Source: Marinobacter sp. (GTDB lineage: Bacteria > Pseudomonadota > Gammaproteobacteria > Pseudomonadales > Oleiphilaceae). From it: 41,090 bases of DNA. A program made the translations under genes and the position numbers. Positions 11,762-21,067 of this stretch are shown one piece after another; the stretch's first letter is position 1; every line of letters begins with the position of its first letter. The notes under the pieces were generated by a model. That model ran no database searches. It saw nothing but the letters and a program-made list of their open reading frames with translations, and was not told where the DNA came from. The stretch spans positions 1-41,090 of the forward strand of contig JAKLLS010000016.1 of the NCBI GenBank assembly GCA_022014155.1. Direction: 5' to 3'.

Positions 11762-13474
11762 TCAGGGGCTGTTCCTGATATCTACGTAGAGTACCAGACT
11801 TTGGCCCGGCTGGAGATAACGGGCAGAGTTAAGGTCATTCCAGCTTGCGATGTCGCGCACATTTACCGAGAAACGGCTGGCAATCGTTGACAGGGAATCG
11901 CCCTTGCGCACCCGATAGCCGACTTTGCGGACCATTGCCTGGCCCCGGTTATTACTGGCCACGGTTTTAGGCTGGCTGGCCTGGGACCAGATGACGATCT
12001 TCTTGCCGGGGATCAGGGGATCACCCGGTGCCATATTGTTCCAGGCAGCCACTTCGCGAACCGTGACCCGATGTTCCCGGGCAATGTCCCAGAAAGTATC
12101 GCCGCGCCGGATCGTGTAGTTAACCCGGTTGCCGCTGCGATTACGAGACTGCTTTTTCTCCAGACGCTGGCTCGCACTGAGGGCGTATTGGTCGGTGCTC
12201 TTGCTGGCCGAGGGAATCATCAGGCGTTGCCCAATGCGGATCATGTCGCTGTTAAGGTTGTTGACCCTGCGAATGACCGAGGTGGTGGTTGCGAATTTTC
12301 GCGCAATGGTGCTGAGGTTGTCTCCGGAAACCACCTCGTAGTTACGCCAGGAGACACGATCTTTTGCAGGAATCTTGCTCAGAGCCGTCTTGAAAGTGCT
12401 GGCGTTCTCTTTGGGGACCAACAGACGATGAGGGCCGTCTGGAGCTGTTGCCCAGCGGTTGAACGAAGGGTTGAGCAGATAGATTTCCTCGACATCAACA
12501 CTTGCAAGTTCTGCGGCCTGGGCCAGATCCATCTGGGAACCCGTTTCCACTACTTCGAAGTAGGGTTCGTCATCCAGTGCCGGTAGTTCAACACCATAGT
12601 CTTCTGGCTTGTCAAAAATTTTGGCGAGCGCAATCAGTTTGGGCACATAGTGCGTTGTTTCCCGGGGAAGCCTGAGTGACCAATAATCTGTAGACCTGTT
12701 GGCATTACGGTTGCGACGCATGGCTTTCGATACTGTGCCGCCACCGCTGTTGTATGCGGCCAGGGCAAGGGTGTAATCGCCGTCAAAGCGTTTGGCCAGT
12801 CGGTCCAGGTATGTCAGGGCCGCATCGGTCGACTCGATGATGTCCCTCCGGTCATCATGCCACCAGCTCTGGGTCAGTCCGAAGTATTTGCCAGTACTTG
12901 GAATAAACTGCCAGAGTCCAGAAGCACGACCGTGGGAATAGGCGAAGGGATCAAATGCACTTTCGACAACCGGCAGCAGGGCCAGCTCGGTCGGCAACCC
13001 ACGTTTTTCGGTTTCCGAGATAATGTAGTGCAGGTACCGGCTGCCACGCTTGACGACCCGGTCGATGTATTTTGGGTGTTTCCGATACCAGTCCAGTTGA
13101 GCCTTGACCCTCGGGTCGGTAATGTCGTGGTCGAGTTTGAAGCCGGCGCGAAGACGGTGCCACAGGTCGGCGCCTCCGTTAGCATTGTCGTCGACATGAT
13201 CCGATGGCGAGTCCAGCTTCGTTCTGGCTACTTCAGCCGCTGCTTTCAGTTCTGGGGAGATGGCTTCGTCAAGTTCGGTTCCGGAACTGCCCGGGCTATC
13301 TCCGTATTCCACAGCCGTCTTGAGGTCCTGGTCGCCCGCAGCGACAGTCATTTTTTCTGAATTCAGCGGGTTGCCTTCGGAGGAGGCCTGGTCGGGCGTG
13401 TTGTTATAGAGGCTGGCGCAGCCGCCCATCACGGCGCTGGCGAAGACAATTGCAGATATTCGTCTGACCGACAT
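11762..13474 (-). CDS. mltD: Membrane-bound lytic murein transglycosylase D, lipoprotein with three LysM domains
   Basis: Cleaves the MurNAc-GlcNAc bond of peptidoglycan with formation of anhydro-muramic ends. The 570-residue protein has a lipoprotein signal (VMGGC, lipidated Cys19), a family 1 SLT domain with catalytic Glu171 in LLPVVESAF, the GLWQFIPSTGKYFGL and AYNSGGGTV motifs, then three LysM peptidoglycan-binding repeats at about 378-421, 451-494 and 521-565, each opening with a V/I-x-x-GD pattern. The residues 25-105 linker is polar and low in structure. GGAAG precedes the ATG. It lies on the same strand downstream of gloB, an order also known in Pseudomonas. Confidence 0.95.
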   Translation of the reverse strand: MSVRRISAIVFASAVMGGCASLYNNTPDQASSEGNPLNSEKMTVAAGDQDLKTAVEYGDSPGSSGTELDEAISPELKAAAEVARTKLDSPSDHVDDNANGGADLWHRLRAGFKLDHDITDPRVKAQLDWYRKHPKYIDRVVKRGSRYLHYIISETEKRGLPTELALLPVVESAFDPFAYSHGRASGLWQFIPSTGKYFGLTQSWWHDDRRDIIESTDAALTYLDRLAKRFDGDYTLALAAYNSGGGTVSKAMRRNRNANRSTDYWSLRLPRETTHYVPKLIALAKIFDKPEDYGVELPALDDEPYFEVVETGSQMDLAQAAELASVDVEEIYLLNPSFNRWATAPDGPHRLLVPKENASTFKTALSKIPAKDRVSWRNYEVVSGDNLSTIARKFATTTSVIRRVNNLNSDMIRIGQRLMIPSASKSTDQYALSASQRLEKKQSRNRSGNRVNYTIRRGDTFWDIAREHRVTVREVAAWNNMAPGDPLIPGKKIVIWSQASQPKTVASNNRGQAMVRKVGYRVRKGDSLSTIASRFSVNVRDIASWNDLNSARYLQPGQSLVLYVDIRNSP

Positions 13475-13500
13475 AATAATACTTCCGACTGGCTGGATAC

Positions 13501-13524
13501 GCCGGTTATGTAGGAAAAACCGGC
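13501..13524. other. Hairpin in the mltD 5' untranslated region
   Basis: GCCGGTT and AACCGGC form a 7-bp stem with a 10-base loop, 27 bp ahead of the mltD start. No T-run follows. Its role is unknown. Confidence 0.35.
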
Positions 13525-13591
13525 ATATTTAATAAGTTATGGCAATAATTTTGAAAGGATTCTATGGGCGTGCCCGAAGGGGGTCAAGAAA

Positions 13592-13614
13592 CCTCTCGTT
13601 ACGTCATTGAGAGG
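13592..13614 (-). terminator. Weak candidate terminator after gloB
   Basis: On the minus strand CCTCTC and GAGAGG form a 6-bp stem with an 11-base loop followed by TTTCTTG, 15 bp after the gloB stop. The stem is short, so this is tentative. Confidence 0.3.
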
Positions 13615-13628
13615 ATTTGTTAACCGCC

Positions 13629-14423
13629 TTAAAAGTGGTCCTTGCCATGCCGTACGGCCGCAAATACGTCGTCCTCGCTGTTTGATGGCAAACCCGTATC
13701 GGCACCGTACTCCCGGGCGGCGGCTATGACAGAGGGGTCATCCCACCTGAGGAAGGGGTTGAGGCGTTTCTCGTCTCCGAGAATGGACGGAACGGTTGCT
13801 TTTCCATTGTCGCGAAGGGTTCGGCATTCTTCTTCGAACTGTCGGAGGTTGTCGTCATCAGGAAGCCAGTGACGGGCAAATGTCAGGTTGGCAAGTGTGT
13901 ACTCGTGAGCACAATAGACTTTCGCGTCATCAGGGAGCTTGCGCAGCGTATCCAGGGACTGCCGCATCTGGGCAGGCGTACCTTCAAACAGTCGGCCGCA
14001 GCCACACACAAACAGGGTGTCACCACAGAACAGTACCGGATGACCATCAACCTTTGATTCGGAAAAATAGGCAATGTGATCCAGGGTATGACCGGGAACA
14101 CCGAGAACCTGGAACGTTATTTCATCCCAGGCCACTTCATCGCCAGGATGTACCGGCTCGGTGACCCCTTTGAAAGGGGATTTGGCAGGCCCGGTGATTC
14201 TGCAGCCAGGCACGTCTGATACCAGGGCGTCGACGCCACCAACGTGGTCCGGATGGTGGTGTGTGACCAATATGGTGTCGAGTGTCAGGTTGTGGTGCCT
14301 GAGATGAGCCCTGACAGGCTCCGCCTGCCCAGGGTCAACGATGAGAGCTTTGCCGGAATCAGTGTTCGCAAGGCACCATATGTAGTTGTCATTGAAGGCA
14401 GGAATCGCGGTGATAGTCAGCAT
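13629..14423 (-). CDS. gloB: Hydroxyacylglutathione hydrolase (glyoxalase II)
   Basis: Hydrolyses S-lactoylglutathione to D-lactate and glutathione, completing methylglyoxal detoxification in the cytoplasm. Metallo-beta-lactamase fold; 264 residues, normal length. Metal ligands are seen in THHHPDH (residues 54-60), [26 protein letters not shown] and [10 protein letters not shown]; the C-terminal helical substrate domain ends with AVRHGKDHF. It is divergent from the methyltransferase gene with 96 bp between the starts. Confidence 0.96.
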   Translation of the reverse strand: MLTITAIPAFNDNYIWCLANTDSGKALIVDPGQAEPVRAHLRHHNLTLDTILVTHHHPDHVGGVDALVSDVPGCRITGPAKSPFKGVTEPVHPGDEVAWDEITFQVLGVPGHTLDHIAYFSESKVDGHPVLFCGDTLFVCGCGRLFEGTPAQMRQSLDTLRKLPDDAKVYCAHEYTLANLTFARHWLPDDDNLRQFEEECRTLRDNGKATVPSILGDEKRLNPFLRWDDPSVIAAAREYGADTGLPSNSEDDVFAAVRHGKDHF

Positions 14424-14519
14424 AGGGCCCTACATGTGCCAAGTGGATGTCCCTGTTATGATAATGCATTACGAAGACCGTCCCAAGGGCGGTCATGACA
14501 TGGCCGGGGACAGACCGTA

Positions 14520-15332
14520 ATGGCATCAAGCGAACCCGTTGATTTTTCTTTACGACACGACAGCTTTGAACGCTGGTATCAGACGCCTCTTGGTCGTGCG
14601 TTGCTGGCCGATCAGCGTGCTTGTGTTGATCACCATCTCCGAAAACTCACGGGAGCCAGGCAGTTGCAAGTGGGGATCAGTCACCGTGTTCCGCTGGCCA
14701 GTAGTACTGACTTTGCACAGAAGATAGTGACAACCCCAAAGTGGGCGGCGGCTATTCCGGAAGGGGTGGCGGTGTGTGACGCCGATGAGCTGCCATTTCC
14801 CGGCGACTCTATGGACCTGGTGATTCTTCATCACACTGCAGACTTTTCACCCCATCCCCATCAGGTGTTGCGGGAAGCGTCACGCGTCCTGCGCGGAGAG
14901 GGCACTATCTTGTTGATCGGATTCAATCCTGTCAGCGTCTGGGGTGTGCGCCGATTATTGTCGCGGTCACGGACGGGGCCGTGGGGCGGGCGATTCCTGA
15001 TGAAAAGGCGGATGGAAGACTGGCTCAGGTTGCTGGACTTTTCGGTTGAGTGCTCCCGCTCGTGTTTTTATCGCCTTCCGATACAAAAGCCTGTCGCTAA
15101 GCGGCGCCAGAGTCTGCTTGAGCGGGTTTGTGGAAACGGGATTCTGCCTATTGGTGCCTATTACTGTATCGTCGCCAGAAAGCGGGTGTGTTCACGGATT
15201 CCCCGCCGCCCCGTGTGGAACAAGCAAAAAGTCATTACACTGCCGGGTTCCGGGACCGTGGGTGTGTCCCGGGGGTGCGCCAGGCGCACCAGTATCAAAT
15301 CAAGACAGTCAGGGAGTTGTAATGGCGGGTAA
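14520..15332 (+). CDS. Class I SAM-dependent methyltransferase, substrate unknown
   Basis: A 270-residue cytoplasmic protein with a Methyltransf_11 core. Visible parts are [20 protein letters not shown] (motifs II-III region), [24 protein letters not shown] (motif IV-V). The usual glycine-rich motif I is not clear, since the N-terminal half carries [14 protein letters not shown] where it would lie, so SAM binding may be altered. The C-terminal 60 residues are basic. A related gene sits between gloB and rnhA in Pseudomonas too, and its substrate is not known to me. The stop overlaps the rnhA start by 11 bp. Confidence 0.8.
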   Translation: MASSEPVDFSLRHDSFERWYQTPLGRALLADQRACVDHHLRKLTGARQLQVGISHRVPLASSTDFAQKIVTTPKWAAAIPEGVAVCDADELPFPGDSMDLVILHHTADFSPHPHQVLREASRVLRGEGTILLIGFNPVSVWGVRRLLSRSRTGPWGGRFLMKRRMEDWLRLLDFSVECSRSCFYRLPIQKPVAKRRQSLLERVCGNGILPIGAYYCIVARKRVCSRIPRRPVWNKQKVITLPGSGTVGVSRGCARRTSIKSRQSGSCNGG

Positions 15333-15765
15333 GGTTGTTCTTTATACCGATGGTGCCTGTAAGGGTAATCCGGGGCCGGGAGGATGGGGCGTGGTTCTCC
15401 GGTATGGCGATGCCAGGAAGACCCTGCATGGCGGTGAACGGCAAACGACCAACAACCGCATGGAATTGATGGCCGCGATCCGGGGGCTGGAAACGCTTAA
15501 GCGCGCTTGTGAGGTGGAGCTTTTTACCGATTCCCAGTATGTGCGCAAGGGCATAACGGAATGGATGGCCGGCTGGAAACGCAACGGCTGGAAAACCGCC
15601 GCGAAGAAACCGGTAAAGAATGAAGACTTGTGGCGGGAGCTGGACGATCAGGTCGCCCGCCACAAAGTAAATTGGCATTGGGTCAAGGGGCACTCCGGCG
15701 TTCCGGATAACGAGTTGGCGGATGAGTTGGCGAACCGGGGTGTTGAAGAGTTGGTTAATACGTAG
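15322..15765 (+). CDS. rnhA: Ribonuclease HI
   Basis: Degrades the RNA strand of RNA-DNA hybrids, including R-loops and primers. The 147-residue protein has the four catalytic acidic residues at the same numbers as E. coli: Asp10, Glu48, Asp70 and Asp134, plus the catalytic His124 in [11 protein letters not shown]. The ATG at 15322 follows GGGAG at the right distance; the much longer open frame upstream is not coding. It overlaps the methyltransferase gene by 11 bp and is 17 bp ahead of dnaQ, so the three form an operon. In E. coli rnhA and dnaQ are also adjacent but divergent. Confidence 0.97.
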   Translation: MAGKVVLYTDGACKGNPGPGGWGVVLRYGDARKTLHGGERQTTNNRMELMAAIRGLETLKRACEVELFTDSQYVRKGITEWMAGWKRNGWKTAAKKPVKNEDLWRELDDQVARHKVNWHWVKGHSGVPDNELADELANRGVEELVNT

Positions 15766-15782
15766 TCAGAGACAGGGCGAGC

Positions 15783-16496
15783 ATGAGACAGATAGTACTG
15801 GATACTGAAACCACGGGCATTGATCCCTCGGAAGGTCATCGCATTATCGAGATCGGCTGCGTGGAAATGATGGAGCGGCAGCTGACCGGTCGTAATTATC
15901 ACGTGTACATCAATCCCGAGCGCGAGGTAGAGGCGGAAGCCATTACCGTCCACGGAATCACCAATGAGTTCCTGGCGGACAAACCGGTGTTTTCCGAGAT
16001 CGCCGATGAATTCTTTGAGTTCATCAAGGGTGCCGAACTGGTCATTCACAACGCTGCGTTTGACGTCGGGTTCATGGATTCCGAGTTCGCGAGACTGAAG
16101 CCCTTGCGAAAAACCGCAGACCATTGCGGTGTTGTGGATTCTCTTGCCATTGCCCGGAAAAAACATCCGGGTCAGAAGAACAGCCTCGATGCCCTGTGCA
16201 AGCGTTATGGCGTTGACAACAGTAACCGTGAATTGCATGGGGCACTGCTGGATGCCGAGATTCTGGCCGATGTCTACCTGCTACTGACCGGCGGTCAAAC
16301 CGCGCTTTCCCTGGACGCCGGAAGTGACGATAACGGTGGTGTCGACGGCATACGTCGTTTGGCGGCAGAGAGAAATCCGCTGAAAGTTCTCAAGGCATCC
16401 GAAGAAGAACAGGCAGCTCATGACGCGTTTATGGAAGTTCTGGCCAAACAGGCGGGCGGTACTGTCTGGGGTCGTATGGATGGTCCCGGGGAATAG
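15783..16496 (+). CDS. dnaQ: DNA polymerase III epsilon subunit (3'-5' proofreading exonuclease)
   Basis: Proofreading subunit of the replicative polymerase core. The 237 residues carry the DEDDh exonuclease motifs: Exo I VLDTETTG with Asp7 and Glu9, Exo II HNAAFDVGFMDSEF, and Exo III HGALLDAEILADVYLLLTGG with the general-base histidine. The C-terminal tail after residue 185, which would bind the alpha subunit, is polar with the usual low conservation. A GGGCGAG ribosome site precedes the ATG. Last gene of the methyltransferase-rnhA-dnaQ set. Confidence 0.97.
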   Translation: MRQIVLDTETTGIDPSEGHRIIEIGCVEMMERQLTGRNYHVYINPEREVEAEAITVHGITNEFLADKPVFSEIADEFFEFIKGAELVIHNAAFDVGFMDSEFARLKPLRKTADHCGVVDSLAIARKKHPGQKNSLDALCKRYGVDNSNRELHGALLDAEILADVYLLLTGGQTALSLDAGSDDNGGVDGIRRLAAERNPLKVLKASEEEQAAHDAFMEVLAKQAGGTVWGRMDGPGE

Positions 16497-16559
16497 AGGA
16501 ATCGCGGATCCGGAATGAGAACTGGATCAGCCTGTACTATTTGTTACATTCCTGATTTC

Positions 16560-16587
16560 TTGAGCAACTTGAGTTTTGTGTTATAAG
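16560..16587 (+). promoter_or_regulatory. Promoter of fimL
   Basis: TTGAGC and TATAAG are separated by 16 bp, about 55 bp ahead of the ATG. This is a good sigma-70 type match in a short AT-rich gap. Confidence 0.55.
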
Positions 16588-16642
16588 TACCTATTCCAAG
16601 AACAGGACGCGGTAGTTTCCGCGAAGTTAACAGGAAGCGTTT

Positions 16643-18349
16643 ATGGTTCAATCGTCTTTGGCGACGAAGTCACAATCCTTTGATCTGGTCAAAAGTGAAA
16701 TTGAGCAGACCATAAAGCAGGCCGAGTCCAGCCTTGAACGCTTTCAGGAAAATCGTGAGAGTGGCGAAGACCTCCAGAACTGCGTGGATTTTCTGAACCA
16801 GCTTCGCGGTATCTTCATTCTTGTCGAGCTACGCGGTGGCATCCTGCTGTGCCAGGAGGCCGTCACCATGGCGAACGATGTACCCGTCGGCGCCAACGAC
16901 GACAAGAACATTCTGCTCACCACCCTTAACAGCGCTTTATTTATCCTGCGGCGGTACGTCGAGTACTATCACCAGCAACGAGTGGATCACCCGGAACTCT
17001 TGTTACCGGTCATCAACGACTTGCGGGAGGCTCGCAAGGAGAAGCCATACCCGGAATCCTGCTTCTTCGATATCGACGTCAGAAAGCGACCGGACTTCTG
17101 TTCCGGGATGTCGTTACAGCCGTTTGAGGGTAATGAGGCCGAGTACGAGATTCTGGCCCGCCGGATGAGGTTAACCTTTCAGGTAGCCCTTCTGGGCATG
17201 TTGCGGGAGCGGAATGAAGTTGTCAGCCAGAAGCTGTTCGGCCGCGCGGCTCGGGGGTTGGCAAGAGTCTGTCGGGGAACGCCAATGGGGGAAATGTGGT
17301 GTTTGGCGTCCATTGTCGCGGACACCATGCTCGACCGGGCAATGCCCTTCACAAAGGCGCGCAAGCGCATGTTCATGCGTATCGAGAAGTACGCCAGGGA
17401 AGTGGTATACGTCGGAAAAGTATCAACTTCCAAGGATGCCCCGGACTCGCTGATCCGCGACATGATTTATGTGCTCTATCGCAGCGGCTCCGGAAACCCG
17501 GAGGTGACGGACATTCTCTCCGCGTATCGATTGACGCCTGCGGAATTTCCGGACTCCATGCTGGAGGCTCATGCCCGCAGGCTGTATGGTCCCGGCGCCG
17601 ACGTTCTCAAGTCCCTATCAGAAGCCTTGCAGGATGAGCTTAACCAGCTCAAGGATAAGCTGGACATTATTGAGCGTGGAATTGAGCCGGACCTGGCAGA
17701 ATTCTCATCAATTGCGGAAACCCTTGAGCGTCTCGGCAACACCCTGGTCATGCTGGATCTCAATCAACTGGCCGGCAAGTGTCGTGGCGAAGCGAGCCGA
17801 TTGCGTAGTTGGGAATCCGAGTCACGTTCACCGAGTGAGGATGAGCTCTACGCGTTGGCGGACTCCGTGCTTGGTATTGAAGATGCGGTCATGCAGATCG
17901 TTACCCGTGGTATTACCTCGGAAACGGATTCCCTGGCAGCAGGTGATCGAAAACGTGATGAGTCCCTGTATCTCCAGGAAGCGACGTTCGTTGTTGCCGA
18001 TGAGGCCCGCAGTGCGCTGACCCTGGCCAAACGCGCTATTACCGCCTTTATTGAGTCTGATTATGACAGGTTGCACCTGGCCAATCTTCCAGGAACACTG
18101 CACAGCATTTGGGGTGGGTTGCACATGGTCGGTGATCCCGGCGCGGCCGGAGTTCTGGAGCGTGTTGCTGCGTCGATCCAGGAGCGCCTGCTGGATACCC
18201 GGGAAGCGCCGTCGCCACAGGTGCTGGAAGCTCTGGCGGATGCGCTGACATCCCTGGAGTATTACATCGAGAGCATTGGCAAGCGAGAAGATCGCAACGC
18301 CGATCTGCTTCGCCTCGCCGAATCGTCAATGAATGACGTAGGCCTATAG
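16643..18349 (+). CDS. fimL: FimL-like type IV pilus/cAMP regulatory protein
   Basis: A 568-residue, mostly helical cytoplasmic protein like P. aeruginosa FimL, which resembles the N-terminal part of the chemosensory kinase ChpA but lacks phosphotransfer histidines, and links FimV and the Pil-Chp system to CyaB cAMP production and twitching. Residues 1-130 look like an Hpt-type bundle (CVDFLNQLRGIFILVELRGG) with no H-x-x-KG motif; a second helical unit spans about 380-550 (SLHxIWGGLHMVGDPGA-like, where Hpt domains carry H-x-L-KG). Position close after rnhA-dnaQ also matches Pseudomonas fimL. AGGAAG precedes the ATG. No other pilus or chp gene is in the window. Confidence 0.82.
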   Translation: MVQSSLATKSQSFDLVKSEIEQTIKQAESSLERFQENRESGEDLQNCVDFLNQLRGIFILVELRGGILLCQEAVTMANDVPVGANDDKNILLTTLNSALFILRRYVEYYHQQRVDHPELLLPVINDLREARKEKPYPESCFFDIDVRKRPDFCSGMSLQPFEGNEAEYEILARRMRLTFQVALLGMLRERNEVVSQKLFGRAARGLARVCRGTPMGEMWCLASIVADTMLDRAMPFTKARKRMFMRIEKYAREVVYVGKVSTSKDAPDSLIRDMIYVLYRSGSGNPEVTDILSAYRLTPAEFPDSMLEAHARRLYGPGADVLKSLSEALQDELNQLKDKLDIIERGIEPDLAEFSSIAETLERLGNTLVMLDLNQLAGKCRGEASRLRSWESESRSPSEDELYALADSVLGIEDAVMQIVTRGITSETDSLAAGDRKRDESLYLQEATFVVADEARSALTLAKRAITAFIESDYDRLHLANLPGTLHSIWGGLHMVGDPGAAGVLERVAASIQERLLDTREAPSPQVLEALADALTSLEYYIESIGKREDRNADLLRLAESSMNDVGL

Positions 18350-18357
18350 AGAGGTAT

Positions 18358-18389
18358 AAAAAAACCCTGCTGCACGGCAGGGTTTTTTT
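18358..18389. terminator. Bidirectional intrinsic terminator
   Basis: A7-CCCTGC pairs with GCAGGG-T7 around a 6-base loop, between convergent fimL and the SCP2 gene. Strong on both strands. Confidence 0.93.
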
Positions 18390-18412
18390 CAGGTCTGTCT
18401 GTCCGGGCGGAT

Positions 18413-18727
18413 TCAGCCCATCTTGAACAGTTCACCCAGCTTGGTAGCCAGCATCATGTCGCCTTCGGCGCGGAGTTGGCCAGCCATGAATGCCTGCATA
18501 CCATCAGTTTCGCCTGACACAATGCCCTGCAGGGTTTCAGAGTTCATGATCAGGGTTACGGAAGGATCGTCGTGGGCACCTTCGTGGAGTTTGCAGGTGC
18601 CATCGTTGATGACCAGGTGGTAAGTTTTGTCATCTTCGATATCGAACTGAAATACCAGATCCAGGCCTTCGGCTGCGTCTGCGTTGAAATTCTGTTCGAG
18701 TTTGTCAAATACCTGAGCTACAGACAT
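18413..18727 (-). CDS. SCP2 sterol-binding domain protein
   Basis: A 104-residue protein made of one SCP2-like lipid-carrier domain, with the typical run FQFDIEDDKTYHLVINDGTC, then DPSVTLIMNSETLQGIVSGE and AFMAGQLRAEGDMMLATKLGELF. Such proteins bind fatty acyl or other hydrophobic ligands; the physiological ligand here is unknown. It lacks a signal peptide. The ATG at 18727 follows AAGGG; the frame extension of nine residues upstream is not used. It is divergent from sohB. Confidence 0.88.
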   Translation of the reverse strand: MSVAQVFDKLEQNFNADAAEGLDLVFQFDIEDDKTYHLVINDGTCKLHEGAHDDPSVTLIMNSETLQGIVSGETDGMQAFMAGQLRAEGDMMLATKLGELFKMG

Positions 18728-18954
18728 TATTTTACCCTTATTGGTGATTGTCATGGCTTGGTGACGGCTTGACGGCCCTGGCGGTGAGCCTGTTCCGGAA
18801 GGCCAGGGTTAGCCGACGTAGCCATTCGACTTTATGGTGCCAACATGGCAGTGTCAAGCTCGATCGAACGCTTGTTTTAAATTTCCATGTTGCTTACCAC
18901 AATGAGACCTGTAAGTTACAATCTGCGCTTTGAAAATCAGGCTGGAGAAGCAAT

Positions 18955-20016
18955 TTGGAATTTCTGACAGAGTTCGGTTTATTCGTCGCCAAGGCCGTGA
19001 CACTGGTCATTGCAGTGGTCGTGGTTATCTCGGTTGTTATGTCAGCAGCCCAAAGAGATAAAGGAGACGACAGTGAAGGGGAGTTGCGGGTCCGCAAGCT
19101 TAACGAAAAGTACCGCAAGCTCAGGGAATCACTTCAGGCCCGTCTGCTCTCGGACCATGAACGTAAGGCCTGGGACAAGAAGCATAAGAAAGAAGAAAAA
19201 GCCCGGGCCAAGGCAGAAAAGGATAAAGTCAAAGCCGGGAAAGACCAGGCCGATACCAGGAAACGAGTGTTCGTCCTGGATTTCGATGGTGACATCAAGG
19301 CAAGCGACACCGATCCGCTCCGCAGGGCGGTGACGGCTGTATTGAGCGTGGCAGATCCGGCTACGGATGAAGTTGTGATACGGCTTGAGAGCGGCGGTGG
19401 TCTGGTGCATTCCTACGGGCTGGCTGCGGCGCAGTTGGACAGAATCCGCAGCAAGGGCCTGCACCTGACCGCCTGCGTGGATAAAGTGGCCGCCAGTGGC
19501 GGTTATATGATGGCCTGTGTCGCGGATCGCATCGTGGCATCCCCCTTTGCCGTACTTGGTTCCATCGGTGTCGTTGCCCAACTCCCGAATTTCCACCGCT
19601 TCCTCAAAAAAAATGACGTGGATTTCGAAGTCCTCACTGCCGGTGAGCACAAACGCACGTTGACGGTATTTGGTGAAAATACCGATAAAGGACGGCAGAA
19701 ATTCCTGGAAGACCTCGAAGACACCCACGTGCTCTTCAAGGAGTACGTCAGTGAACGCCGGCCGGGGCTAGACATCTCGGCCGTGGCCAATGGCGACATC
19801 TGGTTTGGTCGTCGGGCAATGGATGTGAATCTGGTCGACGAAATCAAAACCTCCGACGAATTTCTCATTGATGCCTGCGAAAGTGCAGATGTAATCTCGG
19901 TGACCTACCAGCGCAAACGGACCTTGCCGGAAAAGCTTGGCCTGGCGACCAGTGCAGCCCTTGAGCACACCGTGTGGAAAGTGTTGGGCGCGTTTCGTAA
20001 CCAGAAAATCCAGTAG
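18955..20016 (+). CDS. sohB: SohB inner-membrane serine peptidase (S49 family)
   Basis: Signal-peptide-peptidase-like protease of the periplasmic face, 353 residues. One N-terminal membrane segment (about residues 8-30), then a lysine-rich coiled stretch (about 45-100), then the S49 domain with nucleophile Ser181 in AASGGYMMAC and probable general-base Lys233 in GEHKRTLTVFGENTDKGR. The start is a TTG: GGAGAAG lies at the correct distance and the next ATG would remove the membrane anchor. Only one S49 domain is present, as in E. coli SohB rather than SppA. 25 bp separate it from the acuI-type gene. Confidence 0.93.
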   Translation: MEFLTEFGLFVAKAVTLVIAVVVVISVVMSAAQRDKGDDSEGELRVRKLNEKYRKLRESLQARLLSDHERKAWDKKHKKEEKARAKAEKDKVKAGKDQADTRKRVFVLDFDGDIKASDTDPLRRAVTAVLSVADPATDEVVIRLESGGGLVHSYGLAAAQLDRIRSKGLHLTACVDKVAASGGYMMACVADRIVASPFAVLGSIGVVAQLPNFHRFLKKNDVDFEVLTAGEHKRTLTVFGENTDKGRQKFLEDLEDTHVLFKEYVSERRPGLDISAVANGDIWFGRRAMDVNLVDEIKTSDEFLIDACESADVISVTYQRKRTLPEKLGLATSAALEHTVWKVLGAFRNQKIQ

Positions 20017-20041
20017 CTGATACAGACAAACGGGGACCAGT

Positions 20042-21040
20042 ATGACAACAACGACCGAATTCAAAGCCTGGCGTGTCCAGGAGCAGGGTGGAGAATACGT
20101 TGGCAGTGAACAGACAGTCTCGGCCAGCGACCTGCCGGCCAATGAAGTACTGATCAAAGTCAGTTACTCGTCCCTGAACTACAAGGACGCACTGTCCGCT
20201 TCCGGCAACAAGGGCGTCACCAGAAATTTCCCCCACACCCCCGGTATCGATGCTGCCGGTGAGGTAATCGAATCCGCCACTGGTGAGCCGGTTGTTGGCA
20301 GCAAGGTTATCGTTACCGGGTACGACCTGGGCATGAACACCGATGGCGGATTTGGCGAGTACATCCGCGTACCGGCGTCCTGGTGTGTCACCCTGCCGGA
20401 AGGCTGGGATGGTCGCACCGCCATGATCTACGGCACCGCCGGCCTGACAGCCGGCCTGTGCGTCCAGAAACTGCTCAAAATGGGCGCCACCCCCGAGCAG
20501 GGTAAAGTCGCCGTATCCGGCGCCAGCGGCGCCGTGGGCAGTGTCGCGGTGGAGTTGTTATCGAAACTTGGTTTTGACGTGGTTGCTGTCAGTGGCAAAC
20601 AAGATCACGCCGACGAGCTGAAGACCCTGGGAGCCTCCGAAGTCATCGGACGTGAGGCCCTGGCCGCTGAGAAAAAGCCCATGCTCAAGCCCCTGTTCGC
20701 CAATGCCGTGGACACCGTCGGTGGACAGCCCCTGGCGGAACTTCTGAAACAGATCCAGCCGGGTGGTTCTGTATCCTGCTGCGGCCTGGTCGCAGGCCCG
20801 CAACTGGAAACCACGGTACTGCCGTTCATCCTGCGGGGTGTGAACCTACTTGGCGTGGACTCGGTAGAGATTCCGCTGGCGGACAAAGCCGCTGTCTGGG
20901 AGAAGTTCGCTGGTGAGTGGGCATGCCCGAAAACCGAAGCCTCCGCCCGCGATATCGGACGTGCTCAATTGGATGGCGCCCTGAAGGCGTTCTTGAAAGG
21001 AGAGTCGTCAGGAAAAATTGTGCTGGATCACGCTCTTTAA
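20042..21040 (+). CDS. acuI: YhdH/YhfP-type quinone oxidoreductase, probable acrylyl-CoA reductase
   Basis: Zinc-free medium-chain dehydrogenase/reductase of 332 residues. Members reduce acryloyl-CoA to propionyl-CoA with NADPH, a step of DMSP and 3-hydroxypropionate breakdown and a defence against toxic acrylate. Seen are SYSSLNYKDALSASGNKGVT, the PGIDAAGEV box, YGTAGLTAGLCVQKLL, the cofactor motif VSGASGAVGSVAVELL and the tail SSGKIVLDHAL. GGGGA precedes the ATG. The family match is firm; the acrylate role is inferred from family and no DMSP gene is in the window. Probably co-transcribed with sohB. Confidence 0.85.
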   Translation: MTTTTEFKAWRVQEQGGEYVGSEQTVSASDLPANEVLIKVSYSSLNYKDALSASGNKGVTRNFPHTPGIDAAGEVIESATGEPVVGSKVIVTGYDLGMNTDGGFGEYIRVPASWCVTLPEGWDGRTAMIYGTAGLTAGLCVQKLLKMGATPEQGKVAVSGASGAVGSVAVELLSKLGFDVVAVSGKQDHADELKTLGASEVIGREALAAEKKPMLKPLFANAVDTVGGQPLAELLKQIQPGGSVSCCGLVAGPQLETTVLPFILRGVNLLGVDSVEIPLADKAAVWEKFAGEWACPKTEASARDIGRAQLDGALKAFLKGESSGKIVLDHAL

Positions 21041-21067
21041 CGGGCGCCTCTGCAATGAAGTACGGGT

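Noticed and set aside
15046..15321. Long upstream extension of ribonuclease HI (92 codons)
   Set aside because: It overlaps the methyltransferase gene in another frame; ATG 15322 has GGGAG and gives the standard enzyme length.
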